Origin: Telluria beijingensis
GTDB taxonomy: Bacteria > Pseudomonadota > Gammaproteobacteria > Burkholderiales > Burkholderiaceae_D
Direction: 5' to 3'
Assembly (NCBI RefSeq): GCF_030770395.1
Contig: NZ_CP132480.1
Span: 4,436,039-4,500,038, forward strand
Length of the DNA stretch: 64,000 nucleotides
Both the position numbers and the translations under genes were made by a program. The notes below the pieces were generated by a model. It was not told the origin of the DNA, searched no databases, and saw only the letters and a program-made list of their open reading frames with translations. Numbering within the stretch: position 1 is the first letter of the stretch; the number at the start of each line of letters is the position of its first letter. This document shows positions 1 to 8,463 of this stretch, one piece after another.

Positions 1-234
1 AAGTCGATCTCGCTGCACTGGGAACTGATGTTCACCCGCTCGCTGTTCGAGACGGCCGACATGGTGCGCCAGCACGAGCTCCTGAACCGGGTGGCGGGGA
101 TGATCGAGCACGGCAGCCTGACGACGACGCTGGGCGAACACTTCGGCACGATCAATGCGGCCAACCTGCGCCGCGCCCACGCCCTCGTCGAGAGCAACCG
201 GGCGATCGGAAAAATCGTGCTCGAAAACTTTTAA
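1..234 (+). CDS. Zinc-binding alcohol dehydrogenase family protein, C-terminal end (partial)
   Basis: The reading frame is open from the first base of the window and ends with TAA at 232-234, so only the last 77 residues are present. The text FTRSLFETADMVRQHELL, followed by AGMIEHG and a final GKIVLENF, is typical of the C-terminus of medium-chain zinc-type alcohol dehydrogenase/quinone reductase proteins (COG0604), where it forms the last part of the NAD(P)H-binding domain and the return to the catalytic domain. The N-terminal GroES-like domain and the Rossmann glycine motif are outside the window, so metal and cofactor ligands cannot be judged. Family assignment is by sequence flavour only; substrate unknown. 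Confidence 0.7.
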   Translation, partial: KSISLHWELMFTRSLFETADMVRQHELLNRVAGMIEHGSLTTTLGEHFGTINAANLRRAHALVESNRAIGKIVLENF

Positions 235-281
235 GCCCGGGATCGCTTACCATCCCCCGGTTCAATCACAGAAGGAGCACC

Positions 282-935
282 ATGAATATCCTGTCGGCCG
301 CAAAAAAACGCCATACCGCCAAAGCCTACGACGCGCAGCGTCGCATTCCCGAGGAAGTCATGCAGCAGGTGTACGACCTGCTGCGCAACAGCCCGTCGTC
401 GGTCAATTCGCAGCCCTGGCACTTCATCGCCGCCAACACGCCGGAAGGCCGCGCGCGCATCGCCAAGGCGGCCCAGGGCGGCTATTCCTATAACGCGGCC
501 AAGATCAACGACGCTTCGCACGTGATCGTGCTGTGCTCGCGCATCGACATGGACGAAGCCCACCTGGAAGCGGTGCTGGACCAGGAGGAGCGCGACGGCC
601 GCTTCCGCGATGCCCAGGCGCGCGCCGGCCAGGACGCGACCCGCCGCAGCTATGTAACCCAGCACCGCTTCGGCAACAAGGACGTGGCCCAGTGGCTCGA
701 GAAGCAGGTCTACTTGGCGCTGGGCACCGTGCTGCTGGGTGCAGCCGCGCTGGAAATCAACGCCACCCCGATGGAGGGCTTCGATGCCAAGGTGCTCGAC
801 GAGGAATTCGGCCTCAATGAGAAGGGCTTGACCAGCCTGGTGCTGGTGAGCTTCGGCTATTCGTCGGCGGGCGATTTCAATGCCGCCCTGCCGAAGTCGC
901 GCCTGACGCAAGAGGCGGCGTTTACCTTTATCTGA
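282..935 (+). CDS. nfsB: Oxygen-insensitive NAD(P)H nitroreductase / dihydropteridine reductase
   Basis: A 217-residue protein of exactly the E. coli NfsB length. It carries the family hallmarks: RHTAKAYD near the N-terminus, SPSSVNSQPWHF around residues 39-50, the acidic DQEERDGRF segment and the C-terminal MEGFDAKVLDEEFGL and LPKSRL motifs. These enzymes are FMN-containing cytosolic homodimers that reduce nitroaromatics, quinones and pterins with NAD(P)H. AGAAGGAG stands 5-6 bases before the ATG and supports this start. It stands alone between a dehydrogenase end and an SDR gene; no regulator is adjacent. Function is inferred from homology and is confident at family level. Confidence 0.93.
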   Translation: MNILSAAKKRHTAKAYDAQRRIPEEVMQQVYDLLRNSPSSVNSQPWHFIAANTPEGRARIAKAAQGGYSYNAAKINDASHVIVLCSRIDMDEAHLEAVLDQEERDGRFRDAQARAGQDATRRSYVTQHRFGNKDVAQWLEKQVYLALGTVLLGAAALEINATPMEGFDAKVLDEEFGLNEKGLTSLVLVSFGYSSAGDFNAALPKSRLTQEAAFTFI

Positions 936-947
936 TCGCCTGATTCA

Positions 948-988
948 CCCTCGATTTCGGCCATGTGCATGATGGCTTGAATCGAGGG
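948..988. promoter_or_regulatory. Nested inverted repeat downstream of nfsB
   Basis: CCCTCGATT (948-956) pairs with AATCGAGGG (980-988), and inside it GCCAT (960-964) pairs with ATGGC (972-976). The nested stems could form one long hairpin between nfsB and the SDR gene. There is no T-tract, so it may be an operator or a processing structure rather than an intrinsic terminator. Confidence 0.4.
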
Positions 989-992
989 ATAT

Positions 993-1008
993 ATGGCCAA
1001 CAGGCCAT
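993..1008. promoter_or_regulatory. Short inverted repeat, possible operator
   Basis: ATGGCC (993-998) and GGCCAT (1003-1008) form a perfect 6-bp inverted repeat with a 4-base gap, about 58 bases upstream of the SDR start codon, where a repressor operator would be expected. No obvious regulator gene is next to it. Confidence 0.3.
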
Positions 1009-1065
1009 GTCGTCTCTCCTTAGACTGTTCACATCGACAGCGCAACACCAACCAAGGAGAGCATC

Positions 1066-1827
1066 ATGCACATGACCGACAACACCATCCTCATCACCGG
1101 CGGCGCCTCGGGCATCGGCCGCGGCCTGGCGGAAGCCTTTCACAAGCTGGGCAATACCGTGATCATCGCGGGCCGCCGCAAGGCGCTGCTGGACGCGGTC
1201 GTGGAAGCCAATCCGGGCATGCACGCGGTCGAGCTGGACATCGCCGACCCGGCCAGCATCAAGCAGGTCGCGGCCAGCCTGACGCGGGAATTCCCGACGC
1301 TGAACGTGCTGGTCAACAACGCCGGCATCATGCCGTTCGACGATGCGGCCGGCGAGATCGACGAAGACACGATGCTGTCGACCGTCACCACCAACCTGCT
1401 CGGCCCGATCCGCATGAGTTCCGCGCTGCTGGGCCACCTGAAGAACCAGCCACGCGCCACCATCATCAACAACACCTCGGTGCTGGCCTATGTGCCGCTG
1501 GCCGCCACCGCCGTGTACTCGGCCACCAAGGCGGCCCTGCACTCGTACACGCTGTCGCAGCGCTTCATGCTGCGCGACACCGCGGTGACTTTGCAGGAAA
1601 TCGCCCCGCCCTGGGTGAACACCGATTTGATCCACAAGGGAGACGATCCGCGCGCCATGCCGCTGGACGCCTTCATCGAGCAAACCATGGCCGGCCTGGC
1701 GAGCGGCAAGGAAGAAGTGGTGGTCGAGTCGGCCCGGCCGATGCGCGACAACGCGGGGCCGGGCGAGCACAAGCTGGTCAACGAGTTCAACGCCTACCTG
1801 GCCGCGAACCCGATTCCGACGCACTAG
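1066..1827 (+). CDS. SDR family oxidoreductase
   Basis: A 253-residue classical short-chain dehydrogenase. The dinucleotide-binding motif ITGGASGIG lies at about residues 9-17, NNAG at about 84-87 and the catalytic YSATK (Tyr-xxx-Lys) at about 147-151. It resembles the DltE-like NAD(P)-dependent oxidoreductases; the substrate cannot be read from the sequence. AAGGAGA precedes ATG 1066 at good distance; a second ATG at 1072 is a possible start. The upstream gap holds two inverted repeats that may carry regulation. Confidence 0.85.
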   Translation: MHMTDNTILITGGASGIGRGLAEAFHKLGNTVIIAGRRKALLDAVVEANPGMHAVELDIADPASIKQVAASLTREFPTLNVLVNNAGIMPFDDAAGEIDEDTMLSTVTTNLLGPIRMSSALLGHLKNQPRATIINNTSVLAYVPLAATAVYSATKAALHSYTLSQRFMLRDTAVTLQEIAPPWVNTDLIHKGDDPRAMPLDAFIEQTMAGLASGKEEVVVESARPMRDNAGPGEHKLVNEFNAYLAANPIPTH

Positions 1828-1833
1828 GATGGC

Positions 1834-2313
1834 TCAGGACGGCCGGCCCAGCAGCTTTTCCATGAACACCGACTGGATGCCGATGCCGCTGCGGTGCGGA
1901 TAGACCTCTTCGCGCAGCGGGATGAAGCCGGCGCGCTGGTAGAACGGCACCGCGTTGAGCGAGGCCGACAGGAACAGGCGGGCCAGCCTGCGCTGGTGCG
2001 CCAGCGATTCGAGCTGCTGCAGCAGTTGCAAGGCGATGCCGCGGCCCTGGTGGCTAGGTTCGACGAAGGCGGCGTCGATTTCGCCGGACTCCAGGTTGAT
2101 CACGGCATAGCCCACCAGCTGGCCGTCTTCCTCGGCCACGATGGCGCCGCCGGCCTGTACCAGCAGCGGCAGCGAGGTCGGCGCGGCGCAGGCGCACCAG
2201 GTATCGATCACGGCAGCCGGATAGTGCGTGGCGCAGCTGGCGCGCACTGCGCGGGTACGCAGTGCCCACATGGTCGGCAGGTCGGCGGCTGTTGCCGGGC
2301 GGCGCGATAACAT
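1834..2313 (-). CDS. GNAT family N-acetyltransferase
   Basis: 159 residues forming a single GNAT fold. The acetyl-CoA binding motif A reads VEPSHQGRGIALQLL (about 86-100), followed by the SASLNAVPFYQRAGF segment that closes the fold. The protein would acetylate an amine on a small molecule or peptide; the acceptor is unknown. The start at 2313 is supported by AAGGAG seven bases upstream on the minus strand. It ends 6 bases after the convergent SDR gene ends. Confidence 0.85.
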   Translation of the reverse strand: MLSRRPATAADLPTMWALRTRAVRASCATHYPAAVIDTWCACAAPTSLPLLVQAGGAIVAEEDGQLVGYAVINLESGEIDAAFVEPSHQGRGIALQLLQQLESLAHQRRLARLFLSASLNAVPFYQRAGFIPLREEVYPHRSGIGIQSVFMEKLLGRPS

Positions 2314-2448
2314 GGCCTGGCTCCTTGATGGATGGCAATGGATGCATCCTACACCGGGTGGCGCTGTCGTACGTGCGCCGGTACCACCTCATCGGCGCTA
2401 TGCTTGGGTGCTGCATTCGTCATGGATTTCTTCTTCTGGAGCAAGCCT

Positions 2449-2808
2449 ATGAATATGCCTGTAAAACGCGCGCTTTTGCTGGGCGCCGTGCTCTCCACCG
2501 CGATCGCCACCGCTTCCGCCCATCACGGCTGGAGCGAATACGACGCCAAGCAGCCCAAGCAGCTGACCGGCACCATCGAGGAATCCGGCTACCAGCAGCC
2601 CCACGGCTTCGTGCGGCTCAAGACGGCCGACAAGACCTGGGTCGTGGTGCTGGCCCCGCCGGGCCGCATGGAAAACCGCGGGCTGGCGAAGGACATGCTG
2701 GCGGTCGGCGGCGAAGTCACGGTGTATGGCTACCCCAACCGCAGCAAGCCGAATGAGTTGCGCGCCGAACGCATCACGGTCGGCGACAAGGTGACGGAGC
2801 TACGCTGA
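2449..2808 (+). CDS. DUF6152 family exported protein
   Basis: A 119-residue protein with a cleavable signal peptide (MNMPVKRALLLGAVLS, cleavage near TASA-HH at about residue 25), then the HHGWSEYD motif characteristic of the DUF6152 family and a small beta-rich body that ends in an OB-like stretch (TVYGYPNRSKPNELRAERI). Periplasmic location expected; no biochemical role is established. The frame is open further upstream, but ATG 2449 with GGAGCA ahead of it gives a proper signal peptide and is preferred. Its stop overlaps the region where the following membrane protein probably begins, so the two are likely translated together. Confidence 0.8.
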   Translation: MNMPVKRALLLGAVLSTAIATASAHHGWSEYDAKQPKQLTGTIEESGYQQPHGFVRLKTADKTWVVVLAPPGRMENRGLAKDMLAVGGEVTVYGYPNRSKPNELRAERITVGDKVTELR

Positions 2809-2861
2809 GCATCGCGCACGATGCCGCGACCTGGGCTGCGTCGACCGCGCTGGCCCAGGTT

Positions 2862-3284
2862 TTGCGCGACGATGCCTGGCTCTATCCGATCGTCGAGATC
2901 GTCCACATCGTCGGCATCGCGCTGCTGGTGGGGGCCGCGGCGATGTTCGACTTGCGCCTGCTCGGTTTCGGCCGAACGCTGCCGGTGCAGGCGCTGGCGC
3001 GCCATCTGCTGCCGTGGTCGTGGGTCGGCTTGCTGCTGATCGTGCCGAGCGGCCTGTTGATGTTCACGACCCAGCCCGAGCTGCTGGATAACGGCGTGTT
3101 CCTACTTAAGCTGGCGCTGATTGCGGTGGCGGGGGTGAATGCGTTCGTCTTCCATGCCGGACCCTGGCGCGTGGCTGGCGACTGGCCGCAGACCCCGCCG
3201 GCCCGGGCCAGGCTGCATGCCGTGCTGTCGCTGCTGCTCTGGATTGCCGTGATCGCCTGTGGGCGTTTGCTGGCGTATGTGTAG
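2862..3284 (+). CDS. Small integral membrane protein, DUF6644-like
   Basis: About four hydrophobic segments can be seen (IVEIVHIVGIALLVGAAAMF, WVGLLLIVPSGLLMF, LLKLALIAVAGVNAFVF, LLLWIAVIACGRLL). This matches the small DUF6644-type membrane proteins often found next to DUF6152 genes. The start is uncertain. TTG 2862 is the only standard start codon near the 5' end, but the frame stays open upstream and reads AATWAASTALAQV, which looks like the family's N-terminus. A CTG at 2805, overlapping the TGA of the preceding gene and preceded by GGAG, may be the real start. Function unknown; a paired membrane/periplasmic unit is inferred. Confidence 0.7.
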   Translation: MRDDAWLYPIVEIVHIVGIALLVGAAAMFDLRLLGFGRTLPVQALARHLLPWSWVGLLLIVPSGLLMFTTQPELLDNGVFLLKLALIAVAGVNAFVFHAGPWRVAGDWPQTPPARARLHAVLSLLLWIAVIACGRLLAYV

Positions 3285-3351
3285 CGCGCGCCCAAGGGCG
3301 GACGGCCGGGCTTCGTGCTACAGTCTGTTGCCGCTTTTTCAGCCAACCACG

Positions 3352-4137
3352 ATGCTCAAACAGTTCACCACCTTCGCCGTCGCCTGCTCCATCGCCTGTA
3401 TGAGCGCCGGCACCGCCCAGGCCGCGCTGCCGGTCTATGGCTTCGTCATCAAGAACACCTATCCGCACGATCCGCAAGCCTTCACCCAGGGCCTGTTCTA
3501 CCGCGACGGCCACCTGTACGAGAGCACCGGCCAGTATGGCCGCTCGACGATCCGCAAGGTAGAGCTCAAGACCGGCAAGGTGCTGCAGAAGGCCGATTTG
3601 CCGGCCGAGGTGTTTGGCGAAGGTTCGACGGCGGTGGGCAATCACCTGATCGGCCTGACCTGGACTTCGCAGGTCGGCTATGTGTTCGACCTCAAGACCT
3701 TCAAGCTCAAGCAGAGCTTCAAGTACGAGGGCGAAGGCTGGGGGCTGGCGAGCGATGCCAAGCAGCTGTACATGAGCGACGGCAGTTCCTTCATCCGCAT
3801 CCTCGACCCCAAGACGATGCAGGAGCTGCGCCGGGTGCAGGTGACGGCCGAGGGCCGCCCGGTCGACCGCCTGAACGAACTCGAAATGGTCGATGGCGAG
3901 CTGTATTCGAACATCTGGGGCAGTGAGCTGATCGCCCGCATCGATCCCGCCAGCGGCAAGGTCGTCGGCGTGATCGACCTGACCGGCCTGCTGCCGCCTG
4001 ACCAGCGCGGCACGAAGGAAGTCGACGCCGTCCTCAACGGCATCGCCTGGGACAGCAAGGGCAAGCGCCTGTTCGTCACCGGCAAGCTGTGGCCCAAACT
4101 GTTCGAGATCGAGCTGGTGCCGAAGCTCAGGAGATAA
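3352..4137 (+). CDS. Glutaminyl-peptide cyclotransferase (glutamine cyclotransferase family)
   Basis: 261 residues with a signal peptide (MLKQFTTFAVACSIACMSAG, cleavage near AQA-A). The mature part is a beta-propeller of the plant/bacterial glutamine cyclotransferase family: YPHDPQAFTQGLFY, YESTGQYGRS, FGEGSTAVGNHLIGLTW, EGWGLASDAKQLYMSDG and LNELEMVDGELYSNIWG are family blocks. Such enzymes convert N-terminal glutamine to pyroglutamate and here would act in the periplasm. ATG 3352 is chosen because it gives a clean signal peptide. The 3' end overlaps the convergent dehydrogenase by 11 bases. Confidence 0.88.
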   Translation: MLKQFTTFAVACSIACMSAGTAQAALPVYGFVIKNTYPHDPQAFTQGLFYRDGHLYESTGQYGRSTIRKVELKTGKVLQKADLPAEVFGEGSTAVGNHLIGLTWTSQVGYVFDLKTFKLKQSFKYEGEGWGLASDAKQLYMSDGSSFIRILDPKTMQELRRVQVTAEGRPVDRLNELEMVDGELYSNIWGSELIARIDPASGKVVGVIDLTGLLPPDQRGTKEVDAVLNGIAWDSKGKRLFVTGKLWPKLFEIELVPKLRR

Positions 4138-5164
4138 CCTGGCCGCGGTCGGTCACGTCGATCACGACCTTGCCGAAATGCGCGCCGGACGCCATGTGCC
4201 GATACGCCTCCTGTGCCTGGCCAAACGGGAACACCCGATCGATCACCGGCTTGACGCCGCCCACGTCCACGAAGCGCATCACGTCTTCCAGCATGGTGCG
4301 GCTGCCGACATAGATGCCCACCAGGCGCTTGGCGCTGGCCAGCAGCGATGCCGGATTGACTTCGCCACCGAAGCCGCTGACGCCGCCGATGACGGCGACG
4401 GTGCCACCCATCGCCGCGCTGGTCAGCGAGCGGTTGACCGTCCCCTTGCCGCCCACTTCCAGCACCACGTTCGCGCCGACGCCATGGGTCAGGTGCAGCA
4501 CTTCATCATGCCATTCCGGGATGTTCTGATAATTGATCGTGTGATGGGCGCCCAGTTCGCGCGCCCGCGCCAGTTTCTCGTCGCTGGACGAGGTGACGAT
4601 GGTGCGCAGGCCAGCCGCGCGCGCCAGTTGCAGGCCGAGGATCGAGACGCCGCCGGTGCCCAGCAACAGCACGGTATCGCCCGGCTTCACATGGTTGCTG
4701 GAGACGAAGATCGCATTCCAGGCGGTGACCGCGGCGCACGGCATGGTCGACGCCTCGATGAAACTCAAACCTGCCGGGACGATGGCCAGCGCGTCTTCGT
4801 GCAGGATCACTTCTTCGGCCAGCATGCCGTCGATGTCGCCGCCCAGGCCGTGGCGCACCTTGTCCGGCGTCGGCCCGCCTTCGAGCCAGTGCGGAAAGAA
4901 CGAGCCAGCCACGCGGTCGCCCACCTGCACCCGGGTGACGCCGGGACCGACCGCCAGCACTTCGCCGGCGCCGTCCGAGCAGGGAATGATCGGGTCTTCG
5001 ACCGAGACCAGGTAGTTGCCGCTGGCGACCATCAGGTCGCGGTAGTTGAGCGAGACCGCGTGCACGCGGATGCGCACCTCTCCCAGGCCGAGGTCACGCT
5101 CGGGGTAATCGATGCATTGAAGGCCGTCGATACCCGCGCCATGAAGAATTTGGTAGGCCTGCAT
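4127..5164 (-). CDS. Zinc-independent MDR family NAD(P)-dependent alcohol dehydrogenase / quinone oxidoreductase
   Basis: 345 residues of the medium-chain dehydrogenase superfamily (COG0604). An N-terminal GroES-like domain carries SLNYRDLMVASGNY and PCSDGAGEVLAVG. A Rossmann domain follows with VLLLGTGGVSILGLQLARAAG (about 168-188), then VLEVGGKGTVNRSL. The usual catalytic zinc Cys/His pair is not evident, which favours a quinone- or enone-reducing activity. The frame extends further upstream, but ATG 5164 is preceded by AAGGGAGA on the minus strand and matches family length. Substrate unknown. Confidence 0.85.
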   Translation of the reverse strand: MQAYQILHGAGIDGLQCIDYPERDLGLGEVRIRVHAVSLNYRDLMVASGNYLVSVEDPIIPCSDGAGEVLAVGPGVTRVQVGDRVAGSFFPHWLEGGPTPDKVRHGLGGDIDGMLAEEVILHEDALAIVPAGLSFIEASTMPCAAVTAWNAIFVSSNHVKPGDTVLLLGTGGVSILGLQLARAAGLRTIVTSSSDEKLARARELGAHHTINYQNIPEWHDEVLHLTHGVGANVVLEVGGKGTVNRSLTSAAMGGTVAVIGGVSGFGGEVNPASLLASAKRLVGIYVGSRTMLEDVMRFVDVGGVKPVIDRVFPFGQAQEAYRHMASGAHFGKVVIDVTDRGQVIS

Positions 5165-5208
5165 GGATCTCCCTTTCAAAGTTTGTCCAATATGGAACGC
5201 TGCCTGCG

Positions 5209-5673
5209 TCACACCGGCTTGGCCACCATCAGCCAGAAAATCACGATAAATGCCGCAAACGCCGGCACGCCCAGCGTCACCCAGATCCTGAAATAACGCC
5301 AGTAAAGCGCCGGTAGTGGCGTATCGAGACGCGCCGCCTCGGCCGCGATATCTCGCATGCGGATCTGCAACCACACCACTGGCAGCCAGCAGGCGCCGGC
5401 GATCACGTACAGGACGATCGACCACATGAGCCACTTGCTGTGCAGCGGATAGCCGGCCAGGTAGACCATGTAGAAGCCGGTCAGCGGCTGCAGGATGGCG
5501 GTGGTGGCGGTGAACAGCCAGTCGGCGACGACGACATATTTCGCTACCACCGCGATCGCCCGCACGTCGCGGCTGACGTTCGCGAACAGCATGTACCAGG
5601 CCGACCCGATGCCGGTGCCGAACAGCAGCGTCGACGAGACGATGTGTAGCCATTTCAGCACCAGGTAATCCAT
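5209..5673 (-). CDS. DUF2269 family membrane protein
   Basis: 154 residues with four predicted membrane segments, beginning MDYLVLKWLHIVSSTLLFGTGIG, the typical start of DUF2269 proteins with its conserved KWLHI histidine. Later segments are AVVAKYVVVADWLFTA, WSIVLYVIAGACWLPVVWL and FRIWVTLGVPAFAAFIVIFW. The start codon overlaps the stop of the upstream SDR/DoxX gene as TAATG, so it is very probably translationally coupled to it. Role unknown; a redox- or heme-related membrane role is only a guess from the conserved His. Confidence 0.8.
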   Translation of the reverse strand: MDYLVLKWLHIVSSTLLFGTGIGSAWYMLFANVSRDVRAIAVVAKYVVVADWLFTATTAILQPLTGFYMVYLAGYPLHSKWLMWSIVLYVIAGACWLPVVWLQIRMRDIAAEAARLDTPLPALYWRYFRIWVTLGVPAFAAFIVIFWLMVAKPV

Positions 5674-6965
5674 TATTTTTCCTCGAGCTGGTACAGCAGC
5701 CAGATCGCGGCCAGCATCGGCAGGTTCTTGGTCAGCGGGCCATACGGATGCAGCAGGAATTCAGGCAGCTTGACCGCGATCACGACCGTGTACAAACCGA
5801 TCAGTCCCAGTTGCGCCAGCCACAGCCAGCGCCGCCGCGCCAGGAACAGGATGCCCAGTCCCAGCAATAGATCGAGGGTGGCCGCGCCGTACAGCATCAG
5901 CGGCTGCAGCTCGGGCGGGACGCCGGTGCGCGCCAGCAGCGCGTAGCTGGCCTCGACCGGATACAGGCCGAACGACACGATGGCGGTCAGGATCCAGACC
6001 GCTGCAATGCTGTAGCGAAGCATCGGCAACAGCCAGTCCAGTTTGGCGCGGGCGCGTTTGCCATCGGGGTCACCGATGAATTCGTGCGGCGAGCGCGGCA
6101 GGTGGCCGAGCAGCATCGCGGTCTGCATGACGTCGGCCGTGTTGTCGCGATCCAGCATGCTCAGCGCGTCGCGGCTGATCAGGGAACCTGGCAGGATCGC
6201 GGCCGCCAACCGCGCCAGCGGCCCCGGCAGGGTGAGCACGCGCTGGCGCCCCATGCCCATCGATGAACGCAGCAGGCCGAGGTAGTCGGTGAAGGGCATC
6301 GCCTCGGGGCCGACCAGCGGCACCCGCATCGAGGTGCCGGCTCCAGGCATCATCGGCAGGCGGTGCTTGAGCAGGCCAACCATGGCCTGCGTCAGGTCGT
6401 CGATGTGGATCGGCTGCACCAGTTGCGGCTTGCTGCCCAGGCGCAGGGTGAGCGGCATGCTGGCCAGGCTACGGAAGGTGCGCGCGCTGGCGCCGTCGCG
6501 GCCATACACCAGCGAAGGCTGGACGATGTAGGAACGCAGCGGCAGCGACGCGAGGTAATCGTCGGCATCGCGCTTGGAAAGGTGATACGGCGTTTGCGCC
6601 TCGCGATCGGCGCCCAGTGCGGATAGCTGGATCACCACCTGCACATCGTGCGATTCGGCGCAGGCGGCGAACAGCGCGCGCGGCGTGTCGCGGTGCAGGC
6701 GGGCGAAATCCTGGCGTCCGCGTTCCCTGAAAATGCCCACCGTATTGATCACGGCGTCGACATGCGACAGGCGCGCCAGCCACACCGATTTATCGGTATC
6801 TTTGGAAAAATCGGCGTGGACATAGCTCAGGCGCGGGTCGTCGCTCTTCGGAAGCCTGGATTCCGGGGCTTTCACCGCGCATACGACGTGGTGGCCTTCG
6901 GTCAGCAACGCCTGCAATAAATGTTGCCCGATAAAACCGCTTGCCCCCGTCAGCAAAATCCGCAT
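5673..6965 (-). CDS. NAD-dependent epimerase/SDR fused to a DoxX-like membrane domain
   Basis: 430 residues. The N-terminal ~300 residues are an extended SDR (MRILLTGASGFIGQHLL glycine motif; YHLSKRDADDYL supplies the Tyr-xxx-Lys). The C-terminal ~125 residues are hydrophobic with four segments (AAVWILTAIVSFGLYPV, LMLYGAATLDLLLGLGILFL, and others) matching the DoxX-like family. This fusion is common in proteobacteria and places an NAD(P)-binding domain on the inner membrane. AAGGGA lies 9 bases ahead of ATG 6965. It forms a two-gene unit with the DUF2269 gene. Substrate unknown. Confidence 0.86.
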   Translation of the reverse strand: MRILLTGASGFIGQHLLQALLTEGHHVVCAVKAPESRLPKSDDPRLSYVHADFSKDTDKSVWLARLSHVDAVINTVGIFRERGRQDFARLHRDTPRALFAACAESHDVQVVIQLSALGADREAQTPYHLSKRDADDYLASLPLRSYIVQPSLVYGRDGASARTFRSLASMPLTLRLGSKPQLVQPIHIDDLTQAMVGLLKHRLPMMPGAGTSMRVPLVGPEAMPFTDYLGLLRSSMGMGRQRVLTLPGPLARLAAAILPGSLISRDALSMLDRDNTADVMQTAMLLGHLPRSPHEFIGDPDGKRARAKLDWLLPMLRYSIAAVWILTAIVSFGLYPVEASYALLARTGVPPELQPLMLYGAATLDLLLGLGILFLARRRWLWLAQLGLIGLYTVVIAVKLPEFLLHPYGPLTKNLPMLAAIWLLYQLEEK

Positions 6966-7001
6966 CCGTTGTTCCCTTCACATCGAGTAAAAGAGGATTG
7001 T

Positions 7002-7478
7002 ATGGAAAATACGGCGATACAGCGCGCACTCATCTCCGGGGCGACCTCGAGCGTGCTGTCGACGGTGGCGATGGCCGTGGTGGGCAAGCTGCAAACCGGC
7101 AGCGCCTATGCACCAACGAACGCCGTCAGCCACTATGTGCACGGCAAGAAGGCCGGCTACCGCGACCGCTTCTCGCTGCGCTATACGGTGCCCGGCTACC
7201 TGATCCACCACGCCAGCGCCACCTTCTGGTCTTTCGTGTTCGAACGTGCGCTGGGCGGCGTCATGGACGGCAAGAATCCGATGGCCATCGCCGCCGCGTC
7301 GGCGGCGACGTCGGCGTTTGCCGCCTTCACCGACTACAAGCTGACGCCCAGGCCGTTGCAGCCGGGCTATGAAAAGCGCCTGTCGCGCAAGGCGCTGGGG
7401 GTGGTGTACGTGGGGTTCGCGATCGGGCTCGCGGTCGGCGCGATCCTGTCGCGCAAGGATCGACCGCCGGCGCCGTGA
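7002..7478 (+). CDS. Conserved hypothetical membrane protein
   Basis: 158 residues. I do not recognise a named family. Hydrophobic stretches occur near residues 8-28 (ALISGATSSVLSTVAMAVVG), 68-85 and 132-150 (LGVVYVGFAIGLAVGAIL), separated by a basic loop with YVHGKKAGYRDRFSLRYTVPG. It is preceded by AGAGGA and starts only 36 bases from the divergent SDR/DoxX gene, so both promoters must share this gap. It ends 3 bases before the convergent DUF808 gene. Inner-membrane location is inferred from hydrophobicity. Confidence 0.7.
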   Translation: MENTAIQRALISGATSSVLSTVAMAVVGKLQTGSAYAPTNAVSHYVHGKKAGYRDRFSLRYTVPGYLIHHASATFWSFVFERALGGVMDGKNPMAIAAASAATSAFAAFTDYKLTPRPLQPGYEKRLSRKALGVVYVGFAIGLAVGAILSRKDRPPAP

Positions 7479-7481
7479 CAT

Positions 7482-8423
7482 TCAGTGCGCGGCGGCCTTC
7501 TTGCCGCGCATTTTCTGCACCAGCATGACGGCCGCCAGCACCACGGCGCCGACCAGCACGCCCACCACGGCGTCGACCACGATCGGCGCCAGGAAGGCCA
7601 GTACCGGGCCTACTGCGGGAATATCGGCGAGCGAGGCCGCGATGCCCTGCGAGAAGTGGTGCACGGCTTCGATCGCGTGCGCGATGATGCCGCCGCCGAC
7701 CATGAACATGGCGGCGGTGCCGACCACCGACAGCACTTTCATGAGGCGCGGCGCAGTCGCCAGCAAGCCCTTGCCCAGGCCGCGCGCGGCGCCGTTCTGG
7801 CTCTGGCTCAGGTACAGGCCGGCGTCGTCCATCTTGACGATGGCGGCCACCAGGCCATAGACGCCGATCGTCATCGCCACCGCGATCGTCACCAGGACGG
7901 CCGCCTGCTGGCTGAGCGCCACGCCAGCCACGGTGCCGAGCGAGATCACGATGATCTCGGCCGACAGGATGAAGTCGGTGCGCACCGCGCCCTTGATCTT
8001 GTCCTTCTCCATCTGCACGATGTCGACCTGCGGGTTGGCGATCGCCGCCTTGTGCTCGGCCTTGTGCGCCGCGTCTTCCTGCTCGCTGTGCAGGTATTTG
8101 TGGGCCAGCTTTTCAAAACCCTCGTAGCACAGGAAGGCGCCGCCGATCATCAACAGTGGCGTGATCAGCCAGGGCAGGAAGACCGAGATCGCCAGCGCCG
8201 CCGGCACCAGGATCGCCTTGTTGACCATCGACCCCTTGGCCACCGCCCACACCACCGGCAGTTCGCGGTCGGCCTTCACGCCGGTGACCTGCTGCGCATT
8301 GAGCGCCAGGTCGTCGCCCAGCACGCCAGCGGTCTTCTTGGCCGCGACCTTGCTCATCGCGGCCACGTCGTCGAGGATGGTGGCGATATCGTCCAACAGG
8401 GTGAACAGACTGGCTCCGGCCAT
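7482..8423 (-). CDS. DUF808 family inner membrane protein (YedI-like)
   Basis: 313 residues. Near-identical family text at the N-terminus (MAGASLFTLLDDIATILDD, then AAKKTAGVLGDDLALNAQQ and ELPVVWAVAKGS) identifies the DUF808/YedI family. Several membrane segments follow (ILVPAALAISVFLPWLITPLLMIGGAFL, then others to VVDAVVGVLVGAVVLAAVML). The physiological role is not known. The frame allows a GTG start at 8453, but ATG 8423 has AGGAG about 8 bases upstream and matches the family start, so it is chosen. Confidence 0.9.
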   Translation of the reverse strand: MAGASLFTLLDDIATILDDVAAMSKVAAKKTAGVLGDDLALNAQQVTGVKADRELPVVWAVAKGSMVNKAILVPAALAISVFLPWLITPLLMIGGAFLCYEGFEKLAHKYLHSEQEDAAHKAEHKAAIANPQVDIVQMEKDKIKGAVRTDFILSAEIIVISLGTVAGVALSQQAAVLVTIAVAMTIGVYGLVAAIVKMDDAGLYLSQSQNGAARGLGKGLLATAPRLMKVLSVVGTAAMFMVGGGIIAHAIEAVHHFSQGIAASLADIPAVGPVLAFLAPIVVDAVVGVLVGAVVLAAVMLVQKMRGKKAAAH

Positions 8424-8463
8424 GGGTGATGCTCCTAGGTAGTGTGTTGACACGATATTAACC

